The translations under genes were made by a program, and so were the position numbers. The notes beneath the pieces are model-generated. The model was given only the letters and a program-made list of their open reading frames with translations. It had not been told where the DNA came from and searched no databases. From an uncultured Acetatifactor sp. (GTDB lineage: Bacteria > Bacillota > Clostridia > Lachnospirales > Lachnospiraceae): a stretch of 64,000 nucleotides of DNA. Of this stretch, positions 1-7,775 are shown piece after piece. Positions within the stretch are counted from its first letter, which is position 1, and the number at the start of each line of letters is the position of its first letter. The stretch lies in NCBI GenBank assembly GCA_910586485.1, contig CAJUIA010000020.1:1-64000 (forward strand), in the 5' to 3' direction.

Positions 1-3000
1 TGATTGAATAAATCTTCTATCTGTTCGTAAGATGCTTCTTTTGCCACATCAAAAATAACATCTCGCATCTGCTCACCTGTTTTTTCCAGTATTCTCTTAA
101 TATCAGTGATTTCCGGAATATCAATTACTTTGTTTAAATAAATATACTCTATTACATTATTTAGCATATTAATTGTTTCACTCACAATATTAATTACTTG
201 ATTCTGGTATTCATAATATGCTTCCTTTACGATAAATTTCCCGGACTTATCAAATAATTCTTGTTCTATTTCAGCTGTATACCTAAACATCTTTTTTAAT
301 GAGGTTATTGAAGCCATACCCTGCACTACTGCTTGGTAAGAATTAATAATTTTTATTTCCATTCCTTTTTCATTTGGCAATAATGTATTACAAAACTTCT
401 CATATTCCTGATATATAAGCATATTTTTCACTGGAATACTAATTCGCCTAAAAATGCATTCCTCATCGCATATAATATTCACATTTAAATTGCTAAAATT
501 CTTATGCAATAAGTATCCCGGAAAAGAAACATTATCCATATTTTGGGCTAATCTTTTTATTGAATGATAAAATTGCGAAAGAAATTCCTCATATTCATAA
601 ATATTCACATAGATTTCTACCATTTTTTCTTTTCGTGTTACCTTTTTTACTCCCGGCAATCCTTTTGTCCCATTTTCCATAAACTGTTTTATCTTACATT
701 CTGTTACGCGCATACTTTCTCTTGCTTTATAATTAATTGATTTTTCCCGCACAAAGTGATTAAAAAAAGCAATTGTAAATGTTGCAGTTGCTTTTTCCAA
801 AAGTTCGGTTTCTAACTCCTTTTTTTGATAGTGACCGAACTTTTTAAAATAATCATCAAATTTTTTTTGAAACACCTCTAATTTCATCAATGCCTGAACT
901 AAGTTATAATATGCAATCCTGGATTGTTGTCCCTGCTGCTTTTTTAATTTAGCATCTATTAATATATTTTCACCATTCTCGCAAAAGGCATGAATACATG
1001 AAAAATATTTTCGACATGAATATGATATATGCTCTTTATCACTTTCTATTCTGCTTCTATTTGAATATTTTTCACTATTGTCTTCCACCACATAATTATT
1101 ATCACGAATTCCGTATTTGTCTACTGCACATTTAGGCTCAATATACGGCGTTAATTTTGTAAGTTTTAATGCATGTTCTTTCTTTTGGTTGTAAGTATCC
1201 CTTTTAAAAACCTCAACATTTTCATTGCGATAAAATTTTTCTACCCCCTTAAGCAAAATTTCTAAATATTCCAAAACAGCATTCCTCGCATCAACTATGT
1301 TTTTATAAACATCCTCCCAATTTTCAGGAAGAGTATTATATTTATGCATATTACCAAAGCAATTATTTAATTGAGTAATCCAAACATATGGTAGATGTTC
1401 CTTTGAAATATTCTTTTGAGTATCCGGAACTTCTATTCCCTTCAACAACTGATACCCACTGATTTTAACACGGTACTTTTTCTTTTCCGGGAATAAACGT
1501 TGACAAATACTTACCATTTTCATAACTCGTGAATGTGGTTCCCCTTGCTCATTCCCTAAAAGTACATTAATCAAAACAAAGACTTCATTATCTGTAACCT
1601 CAAAATATATAACTCCATTTTCCTGCAAAACAGCAGGCAATATGTTTTCAGCAATTCTATTCCGGGCATTAAGCCATCCTTGCTTACTAATGCCCAGCAC
1701 ATAATTCAATGTTCCTTCTATGTTTAAATTCCAATCAAGATCATTTGCAGAAAACTCGTTTAAATAAATCTTTCTGTAAGACATCCAAAATAATATATAC
1801 CCCCAAGCAGTCAGAGCATTTTCTCTAATCTGAAACCATGTATTCAATTCCTTATATGTGTTAATTAAATATGCATCTAAAAATTTGTATTCCAGCTTCA
1901 GCAGAGGAAGCTTTTTCAATTGATCTGTCATTTGTTCTTCAAAATGTGGATTTACCTCATTAAAAACTCTAGATATATCATGCAATAAATCCATTTGCAA
2001 TAATCCTGTAATATCTGTATTCCCTAAAAACATAAATTGTTTATTAAACAGTATATCTCCTTCCTCAATAACCTTTCGATTTATCTCAAAATAATAATAG
2101 ATTTCACACCACAGCAGAGCTTTCAATATATCTGCATATATTTCAACACTTAAACATCTTATCTTTGCGATCCGACCAACTAATTCTTGTGTTATTCCTA
2201 CCTCGTACACATATTCTATAAGCATTTGTGTTGCGTTATGTTCTATTATCCCTAATGTATTTATCAGAATATCTTCTTTATTGAAAATCCCCACTTCCAT
2301 TAGTATATTATATATAATCCTTGCCCTTAACACATGCAAGCTTTCAACATATGTAGAATTTTGCGTAATTTTAACAAAGTATTCCTTTTCAAAATGTTTA
2401 ATCATTTTAAGTTTTTGCTTACATTGCACTTTCTGAAACAAACCGTTAACAGAAACACTGTTGTTATGAATTCCTGCCAAAGAAATAATCATCAAACTTT
2501 CAAGCCAGGAATCCGCTTCCTTTTCATGATTTATTATATTCTCAATTTGAGCCTTAATCCTATCAGCTAAAGTCCTGGATTCATTAAGCATAAAAATGTA
2601 TTCCATCAATGGCCCATTTTCGCCAAAAGATTTCCAAGCATTATCAAATGACAAATATGTAGTATTTGGATACATTTCGTATAATTCTATAGCCTCATCC
2701 TTTGAAAACTCAATCGATATTTCTTCAAAATTATGTTTTGAATAATCTATAGGACTTCGTTGAAAATCCTCTTCTCTAATAGAAATAAGTATTTTTATAT
2801 CTTTTGCCAGTTCCAATGCTTTTTCGCAAATCCACAGCCATTGAATATCATAAGGCTCCACATCTATATATACAACAATATCTTTCCTGGCATTCAAGCC
2901 TCTAAGAACGCTTAATATATCTATTGCCTGATCTTCTGAAGTAACTCTTTGAATACACATAATATTCAGTTCCGGATAATTATCAATAAGATATCGATAA

Positions 3001-3872
3001 GCTAAAGTAGTTTTTCCTTGGCCTGATGCTCCTTTTATCAAAACAATATTATTTTTCAAGAATCTATCTTTAATTTCGTTAAGCCATCTTCCTCTTCGCA
3101 AATCGCAACCACTTCTAATATGATCTGGCCTGGCATTAACCCCCATCCTATAATCATTTAATAACTCTTCATTTGTTTTATTTGATTTATAGTCATAAAG
3201 CGGAATAATTGTTCTTTGATATTGTCTTTGCATCGAATCTATTGCCATAAGATCCTTTGCTATATTACTTACTTTTTCTTCCCAACATTTTTTTGATGTA
3301 TATCCTTTTTCCCTTGAAAGTTTGTATATATAATAAATCAGATTATCTTTCACCAAGTTATATGCCACTATTTCAACATATTTCTTCATAGTTTCTTTGA
3401 TAATTTTTTCAATTTCAGGCTCGCTTATCTCTTCTATCTCTAAATGATTTAGCAACCATAATGTGTCATTTTCATTATAGCCACACGATAATAACTTATT
3501 ATAAATACTGCTTTCTTCTTTTTCCTTTTCTATTTGCATGTTTTGTAATTCAGGACCAATATTTCCAAATGACACGATCTTCAAACATATTTTTTCACTC
3601 TTTTTAAACTCCAAACATCTTCTAAAGAAAGAATCGTTCTTTTTCGGAGATAAATCTGAAAGAGATAAATCATTAGACAAATTTTTAACTTGAACAAGTT
3701 CTGTAATCTTCCCTTTTCTCATAATCATTAAGTCTTCAACTTGTTCCGGATATAGCTGTTCATCATCTTCTGCTGTCAATAGCCGTTTTGCTATATATAA
3801 TGTCTGTGTCGAAAAACCTCTCCAAGCAGCTTCTGACCCTATTTCAGACTTAACAATCCCATTCTTTTCCAT
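1..3872 (-). CDS. Avs-like STAND NTPase with N-terminal DUF4297/Cap4-type nuclease (partial, C-terminus off left edge)
   Basis: I read this frame codon by codon from the ATG at 3872 to base 1: 1290 codons, no stop, so the 3' end lies outside the window. The start has GGGGAG about 10 nt upstream. Residues 10-63 look like a DUF4297/Cap4-type PD-(D/E)XK nuclease: a GSEAAWRGF opening, then E46-D47 and, after a strand, the Q61-V-K63 triad. Residues 281-289 are a Walker A, GASGQGKTT (K287); a Walker B-like strand IVVYID ends at D337; ILISIRE (361-367, R366) fits the sensor strand of STAND ATPases. The rest is long, helix-rich and without catalytic motifs I recognise, as expected for a sensor domain. 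Known family logic (Avs/AVAST) is recognition of a phage protein, oligomerisation and DNA cleavage; applying it here is inference. It follows abiEii by 21 bp, so it is probably the third gene of the abiE operon. Base composition is very A/T-rich, suggesting transfer. Confidence 0.8.
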   Translation of the reverse strand, partial: MEKNGIVKSEIGSEAAWRGFSTQTLYIAKRLLTAEDDEQLYPEQVEDLMIMRKGKITELVQVKNLSNDLSLSDLSPKKNDSFFRRCLEFKKSEKICLKIVSFGNIGPELQNMQIEKEKEESSIYNKLLSCGYNENDTLWLLNHLEIEEISEPEIEKIIKETMKKYVEIVAYNLVKDNLIYYIYKLSREKGYTSKKCWEEKVSNIAKDLMAIDSMQRQYQRTIIPLYDYKSNKTNEELLNDYRMGVNARPDHIRSGCDLRRGRWLNEIKDRFLKNNIVLIKGASGQGKTTLAYRYLIDNYPELNIMCIQRVTSEDQAIDILSVLRGLNARKDIVVYIDVEPYDIQWLWICEKALELAKDIKILISIREEDFQRSPIDYSKHNFEEISIEFSKDEAIELYEMYPNTTYLSFDNAWKSFGENGPLMEYIFMLNESRTLADRIKAQIENIINHEKEADSWLESLMIISLAGIHNNSVSVNGLFQKVQCKQKLKMIKHFEKEYFVKITQNSTYVESLHVLRARIIYNILMEVGIFNKEDILINTLGIIEHNATQMLIEYVYEVGITQELVGRIAKIRCLSVEIYADILKALLWCEIYYYFEINRKVIEEGDILFNKQFMFLGNTDITGLLQMDLLHDISRVFNEVNPHFEEQMTDQLKKLPLLKLEYKFLDAYLINTYKELNTWFQIRENALTAWGYILFWMSYRKIYLNEFSANDLDWNLNIEGTLNYVLGISKQGWLNARNRIAENILPAVLQENGVIYFEVTDNEVFVLINVLLGNEQGEPHSRVMKMVSICQRLFPEKKKYRVKISGYQLLKGIEVPDTQKNISKEHLPYVWITQLNNCFGNMHKYNTLPENWEDVYKNIVDARNAVLEYLEILLKGVEKFYRNENVEVFKRDTYNQKKEHALKLTKLTPYIEPKCAVDKYGIRDNNYVVEDNSEKYSNRSRIESDKEHISYSCRKYFSCIHAFCENGENILIDAKLKKQQGQQSRIAYYNLVQALMKLEVFQKKFDDYFKKFGHYQKKELETELLEKATATFTIAFFNHFVREKSINYKARESMRVTECKIKQFMENGTKGLPGVKKVTRKEKMVEIYVNIYEYEEFLSQFYHSIKRLAQNMDNVSFPGYLLHKNFSNLNVNIICDEECIFRRISIPVKNMLIYQEYEKFCNTLLPNEKGMEIKIINSYQAVVQGMASITSLKKMFRYTAEIEQELFDKSGKFIVKEAYYEYQNQVINIVSETINMLNNVIEYIYLNKVIDIPEITDIKRILEKTGEQMRDVIFDVAKEASYEQIEDLFN

Positions 3873-3893
3873 TTCAGTAAATCTCCCCGTGTA

Positions 3894-4859
3894 CTAAAAT
3901 TTTATCTCGACTTTTTGTTCCAACTGCATCTTCCAAATAGCCATTGGATGTTCTACAATATTTTCTAAAATCTGATTATCAGAAAATAGAAGCGAAGGCA
4001 TATATTCACCTTTCTCGAACATATCCAAATACTCTTTTTCCTCTTCTGTCAAAACCATTAGTTCCTTAATAAACTTTTTTGCCTCTTCCTTGCGTTCATC
4101 CAAATTAAAATTATCTTTTTTCCGAAGCACCGGAAATAAATCACGCCTGATCTTCGAAAACTCCAGATCGTCAATCGCAGATGTACTAAAAGTCTTATTG
4201 ATCTTATCTGCCGATATGGAAGCATAAAAAATAATACATTTACGGAATAATTCATATTCCGATTCATCAAACAGCCCAAAGTAAATCATATTATTGAAAT
4301 CATATAAATCTCTGGCCGCCGCCCGACTCAAAAGCGCATTTGCTTTTGCGGCAAAGATCTCCATAGGTTCTAAAGTCCGTACTATTACATCTTCCTCAAA
4401 AATATCCGTTACCATCTTTCTCTCTACTGGAGCAAAAATATGAGATCGCAAAGAGTAATTCAACTCCAATTTTATATTATCCCTGTTACCGCCAGCATTT
4501 TGATATTGGAACAGCATAGAATCCAGGCTATGACTATACCTGGAAGATCCTGAAAGAAAATATCCTTCCCCTGCCATATAGCTTTCCAGTATTTTTGTAA
4601 TTTTCTTTCTGGCTTTTTCCATATCTTCCAATGGCAAATTTGGTGTAAAATCCAGGTCTAAGTCAACAGACAGCCTTGGCAGATTGAAAATAGTCATGTT
4701 GATCGCTGTTCCGCCTTTTAAAGCCAAATGTTCATGCAGATATTCATCTGTATTCAAATAGGTCAATATTTCTTTCAGCCTCAGCACTTTTTCAAATGTA
4801 TCCCGAACAAATCCATATTGCTTTGCCATTTGTCCAAGTTGTCCCTTATTATAGTTCAT
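3894..4859 (-). CDS. abiEii: AbiEii/AbiGii-family nucleotidyltransferase toxin
   Basis: A 321-residue protein of the AbiEii toxin family, the nucleotidyltransferase half of type IV AbiE toxin-antitoxin/abortive-infection systems. Related MenA-type enzymes add nucleotides to tRNA acceptor ends. Visible motifs are K48-GGT (49-51) followed by SVDLDLDF with D66, D68 and D70 (the NTase GG(S/T)...DxD core) and later the AARDLYD motif. The start is ATG 4859, because GGAGG lies 5 nt upstream; an upstream ATG at 4874 has no ribosome site. The start overlaps the end of abiEi by 11 bp and its Shine-Dalgarno lies inside abiEi, implying translational coupling. The next gene, the STAND nuclease, begins 21 bp after its stop. 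Confidence 0.9.
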   Translation of the reverse strand: MNYNKGQLGQMAKQYGFVRDTFEKVLRLKEILTYLNTDEYLHEHLALKGGTAINMTIFNLPRLSVDLDLDFTPNLPLEDMEKARKKITKILESYMAGEGYFLSGSSRYSHSLDSMLFQYQNAGGNRDNIKLELNYSLRSHIFAPVERKMVTDIFEEDVIVRTLEPMEIFAAKANALLSRAAARDLYDFNNMIYFGLFDESEYELFRKCIIFYASISADKINKTFSTSAIDDLEFSKIRRDLFPVLRKKDNFNLDERKEEAKKFIKELMVLTEEEKEYLDMFEKGEYMPSLLFSDNQILENIVEHPMAIWKMQLEQKVEIKF

Positions 4860-5613
4860 GCCTGCCTCCTTCATTTTTCAAATTATACATCTGTTCCGGA
4901 ACTACAAGCCGCCATATAGCATCATATTTTCCTTTCTTGTAATCTTTCGTCAAATAACGTTTACTGCGCCCAATCCTATCTTGGCATATCTGAAAGAACT
5001 CATTTGATAATCCAATACGTTCCTGTTGACTTTTCAACAAAAACCCCACTTTTTGATATAAAAACTGATTATTATAACGTTCTAAATATGCAAGCATACG
5101 TTTTTCTCTAAGAAGAGATACCGCCTGAATATTATCGGTCACTTCTTCTAATCCTGCAATTTTATCCAAATCCTTAATACTGTCAATCACAGTCCGTTCC
5201 TTATCTGTTATTCGCACACCCCCGCTGTATTTCACTGTTTCAACTCCCTCATTACATTTAGAACATACATAATGAAATGTGTATCCATCAAACTCAAAAT
5301 CCCGAAACATCGTATTTGAAGATACATAAACCTCATAAAAAACCTGATCGCTAATTCCATAATATTCCATTGCCGAATGATGAGAAAGATAAGAGGTAGG
5401 TGTGATCGCTCCTGCAATTTGATAACGGTTCGCCAATGGAGCATCTATTTCTCCACTAATGCATGTGTAAAGATTATTTCGTATTTTTACTACAAGACCA
5501 CTCTTTATTAAACGTTTTACCGCCGAACGCGCACTTTCAATGTTATCATAATACTGACTTACATGTTCCATTTTGAATACTGGATATTTTAGTAATTCAA
5601 AATATAATTTCAT
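4849..5613 (-). CDS. abiEi: AbiEi-type antitoxin / transcriptional regulator
   Basis: A 254-residue AbiEi-family protein. The N-terminal ~50 residues form a winged-helix (segment HVSQYYDNIESARSAVKRLI, then a wing ending in NNLYTCI). The AbiEi antitoxin core follows (SYLSHHSAMEYYGI, then RITDKERTVIDSI). In known AbiE systems AbiEi neutralises the toxin and represses its own operon by cooperative binding to inverted repeats; matching palindromes are present upstream at 5641-5664 and 5727-5750. It is first in the operon abiEi-abiEii-STAND nuclease. Its role as repressor here is inferred from family and operator layout. Confidence 0.88.
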   Translation of the reverse strand: MKLYFELLKYPVFKMEHVSQYYDNIESARSAVKRLIKSGLVVKIRNNLYTCISGEIDAPLANRYQIAGAITPTSYLSHHSAMEYYGISDQVFYEVYVSSNTMFRDFEFDGYTFHYVCSKCNEGVETVKYSGGVRITDKERTVIDSIKDLDKIAGLEEVTDNIQAVSLLREKRMLAYLERYNNQFLYQKVGFLLKSQQERIGLSNEFFQICQDRIGRSKRYLTKDYKKGKYDAIWRLVVPEQMYNLKNEGGRHEL

Positions 5614-5640
5614 ATCACTTCACCGTTTATTTTTCATTCA

Positions 5641-5664
5641 AAATAGCTTGTTTTTAAACTGTTT
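5641..5664. promoter_or_regulatory. Probable AbiEi operator, promoter-distal half (site 1)
   Basis: A 24-bp imperfect palindrome with arms AAATAGCTTG and AAACAGTTTA (the latter read on the other strand). It lies between the abiE promoter and the abiEi start. It matches site 2 at 5727-5750 in both orientations, giving a shared arm consensus AAAYAGYTTR. Cooperative binding of AbiEi to two such repeats is known for other abiE operons. Confidence 0.6.
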
Positions 5665-5680
5665 AGCCACATTCTTAATT

Positions 5681-5710
5681 TATACTATAATAATTTTTTC
5701 TTTCTGTCAA
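5681..5710 (-). promoter_or_regulatory. Probable abiE operon promoter
   Basis: On the minus strand a perfect TTGACA (-35, 5705-5710) is followed by an A/T-rich spacer and TATAGT/TATAAA-like -10 candidates between 5681 and 5695. The exact -10 is ambiguous because several overlapping hexamers exist at spacings of 15 to 20. It is framed by the two palindromic operators, which would place RNA polymerase between two AbiEi dimers. Confidence 0.5.
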
Positions 5711-5726
5711 GTTTAAAATTTTATCA

Positions 5727-5750
5727 AAACAGTTTGTTTTTGAACTATTT
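5727..5750. promoter_or_regulatory. Probable AbiEi operator (site 2)
   Basis: A 24-bp imperfect palindrome with arms AAACAGTTTG and AAATAGTTCA, upstream of the -35 element. It is the partner of site 1 at 5641-5664; the two centres are 86 bp apart, close to eight helical turns. Confidence 0.6.
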
Positions 5751-5797
5751 TTGTAGACATATACATATTCTGCAATCCAAATCTCCAACTCCATAAA

Positions 5798-5830
5798 AGA
5801 AAAAGAGCCTCAGATTTCTCTGAAGCCCTC
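5798..5830 (-). terminator. Rho-independent terminator after tsf
   Basis: Reading the minus strand, GGGCTTCAGA pairs with TCTGAGGCTC (two G-U pairs) around a GAAA-type loop and is followed by a T-rich run. It sits 33 bp downstream of the tsf stop and separates the ribosomal genes from the defence region. Confidence 0.7.
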
Positions 5831-5862
5831 TAACTTTTCCCATTAAATTTTATTTGGCTATA

Positions 5863-6810
5863 TTACATAGCCCCCATCTGTGCAGCAACCTCTGCCGCAA
5901 AATCTTCCTGCTTCTTTTCGATGCCCTCGCCGGTTTCAAAACGCACGAACTTCCGGATGCTCACGGAAGCACCGTTCTCTTTTGCAACCTGAGCCAGGTA
6001 CTGCGCTACGGTCTGCTTTCCGTCCTCAGCCTTTACATATACCTGCTCCAGCAGGCAGACCTCCTTCAGCTCCTTATTCAGACGGCCCACGATTGCGCCC
6101 TCGATCACCTTTTCAGGCTTACCTGCCATCTTGGGATCCTGCTCAATCTGAGCGGCAATAATCTCCTTCTCGTGCGCCTTGTATTCCTCGGATACATCGG
6201 ATGTAGCAACATACTTAGGATACAGCGCGGCAACCTGCATGGCAATGTTTGTCAGCGCCTCCTTAATTGCGTCGTTCACCACATTCGTCTCGGCATCCAC
6301 AATGACGCCGATCCTTCCGCCGCCATGTACGTAAGAAACCACACAGCCCTGTTGCTCTTCTACCTTCTCAAATCTTCTGATGCTCAGCTTTTCGCCGATT
6401 ACTGCAATCTTATCTACCAAAGCATCCTGAACGGTCTTGGAGCTGTCCTCCTTCCAGGGCTCTGCAAGAAAAGCGTCCAAGTCTGCCGCAGAAGAATTCA
6501 CTGCCTGCTCTGCAACAGCCTCCACAAACTGCTGGAAGGTTTCATTCTTTGCCACAAAGTCCGTCTCGGAATTTACCTCCACCACTGCTGCGGTATTGTC
6601 CCCCTTCATGGCAATGCGGCAAAGGCCCTCCGCAGCAATTCTGCCTTCCTTTTTAACTGCCTTGGCCTGCCCGCTCTTTCTTAAGAACTCTATTGCCTCT
6701 TCCATATTTCCGTTGGTCTCATTAAGAGCCTTTTTACAATCCATCATTCCTGCGCCGGTTACCTCGCGCAGCTCCTTTACCATGGATGCAGTAATTTCTG
6801 CCATTTTCAT
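5863..6810 (-). CDS. tsf: Translation elongation factor Ts
   Basis: EF-Ts, 315 residues, the guanine-nucleotide exchange factor that recycles EF-Tu from GDP to GTP form in the cytoplasm. The N-terminal UBA-like domain with VKELREVTGAGMMDCKKAL and the EF-Ts core segment VEVNSETDFVAKNETF are diagnostic. Length is at the upper end for the family. It lies 33 bp after rpsB, the normal rpsB-tsf pairing, and ends at the terminator at 5798-5830. Confidence 0.97.
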   Translation of the reverse strand: MKMAEITASMVKELREVTGAGMMDCKKALNETNGNMEEAIEFLRKSGQAKAVKKEGRIAAEGLCRIAMKGDNTAAVVEVNSETDFVAKNETFQQFVEAVAEQAVNSSAADLDAFLAEPWKEDSSKTVQDALVDKIAVIGEKLSIRRFEKVEEQQGCVVSYVHGGGRIGVIVDAETNVVNDAIKEALTNIAMQVAALYPKYVATSDVSEEYKAHEKEIIAAQIEQDPKMAGKPEKVIEGAIVGRLNKELKEVCLLEQVYVKAEDGKQTVAQYLAQVAKENGASVSIRKFVRFETGEGIEKKQEDFAAEVAAQMGAM

Positions 6811-6843
6811 TTCCTCTCTTTCTCTATACCTGACAATATCGGC

Positions 6844-7602
6844 TTATTCCTCGCTCTGCGCGATTTCTTCAATATCCTCGGCTGCTGCTTCTGCCGCTTC
6901 CGACTCGGTGTAAACGGCCTCGCCCTGATTTGCTTCGATCACGGCATCCGCCATTTTTGCCACGATCAGCTTAACTGCTCTGATGGCATCGTCATTGCCG
7001 GGAATGATATAATCCAGTTCTTCAGGGTCGCAGTTGGTATCGCCAATACCAATCAGGGTAATTCCAAGAGAATGAGCCTCCTGCACGCAGATTCTCTCCT
7101 TCTTGGGATCAACCACAAAAATGGCGTCCGGAATTCTGGTCATATTCTTGATTCCGCCAAGATTCTTTTCCAGCTTATCCCATTCCTTTCTCAGCTGAAT
7201 GACTTCCTTCTTGGGGAGTACATCAAAGGTTCCGTCCTCGGACATCTTCTCGATTGCATGAAGCCTTGTGATACGGGACTGAATGGTCTTGAAGTTGGTC
7301 AGCATGCCGCCCAGCCATCTCTCGTTCACATAATACATACCGCAGCGCTCTGCCTCAACCTTAACCGCATCCTGCGCCTGCTTCTTGGTGCCCACAAACA
7401 AAATGGTGCCGCCCTGAGCCGCAATTTCGGATACCGCCCGATATGCCTCATCTACCTTCACTACGGATTTCTGCAGGTCAATGATATGGATACCATTTCT
7501 CTCGGTGAAGATATAGGGAGCCATTTTAGGGTTCCATCTTCTGGTCTGATGTCCAAAATGAACACCTGCTTCAAGTAACTGTTTCATGGAAATAACGCTC
7601 AT
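6844..7602 (-). CDS. rpsB: 30S ribosomal protein S2
   Basis: Ribosomal protein S2, 252 residues. The family opening MKQLLEAGVHFGHQTRRWNP (from residue 6), IDLQKS and the WLGGMLTNFKTI segment are clear. The C-terminus has an acidic Ala/Glu-rich tail common in Clostridia. It is followed by tsf and preceded by a long leader with stem-loops (7603-7742). Its position just after the flagellar/chemotaxis operon matches the Bacillus arrangement of sigD-swrB-rpsB-tsf. Confidence 0.97.
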   Translation of the reverse strand: MSVISMKQLLEAGVHFGHQTRRWNPKMAPYIFTERNGIHIIDLQKSVVKVDEAYRAVSEIAAQGGTILFVGTKKQAQDAVKVEAERCGMYYVNERWLGGMLTNFKTIQSRITRLHAIEKMSEDGTFDVLPKKEVIQLRKEWDKLEKNLGGIKNMTRIPDAIFVVDPKKERICVQEAHSLGITLIGIGDTNCDPEELDYIIPGNDDAIRAVKLIVAKMADAVIEANQGEAVYTESEAAEAAAEDIEEIAQSEE

Positions 7603-7736
7603 TTTTCTACCTCCGTCTGGTTGATTCTTCCCCGCGATTTTTCTGCCGGATCGCGTTAAAACCCGGTTAGCTCCGGTTCTGACCCATTCCGGGCACCATT
7701 GCCGAATGATCGCGCGTGTTTTTTAACAACTTATAA
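7603..7736 (-). promoter_or_regulatory. rpsB 5' leader with stem-loops
   Basis: About 130 bases without a gene precede rpsB. Inverted repeats CGCGAT (7633-7638) with ATCGCG (7650-7655), and CCCGG with CCGGG across about 7664-7696, would form hairpins in the leader RNA. Autogenous S2-binding leaders exist in other bacteria; whether this is one is conjecture from position and structure. Confidence 0.35.
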
Positions 7737-7765
7737 AGCATAGCATAAAACCCCTTGTCTTGCAA
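7737..7765 (-). promoter_or_regulatory. Possible rpsB promoter overlapping the upstream terminator
   Basis: TTGCAA (7760-7765) and TATGCT (7737-7742) with a 17-bp spacer on the minus strand. The -35 falls within the terminator hairpin of the flagellar operon. A TTATAAG further downstream is an alternative -10. Confidence 0.35.
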
Positions 7766-7775
7766 GGGGGTTTAT
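7747..7775 (-). terminator. Terminator of the flagellar/chemotaxis operon
   Basis: Inverted repeat AACCCCTTG (7749-7757) and CAAGGGGGTT (7763-7772) overlaps the stop codon of the last gene. On the minus strand the stem is followed by TTTTAT. The arms are symmetric enough to act in both directions. Confidence 0.65.

Noticed and set aside
2334..2570. A 78-codon plus-strand open frame
   Set aside because: It lies entirely opposite the continuous minus-strand STAND nuclease frame, has no ribosome site that I can see and encodes no recognisable protein.
4860..4874. Longer abiEii start at ATG 4874
   Set aside because: No Shine-Dalgarno lies before it, whereas GGAGG sits 5 nt before ATG 4859 and the family sequence begins there.
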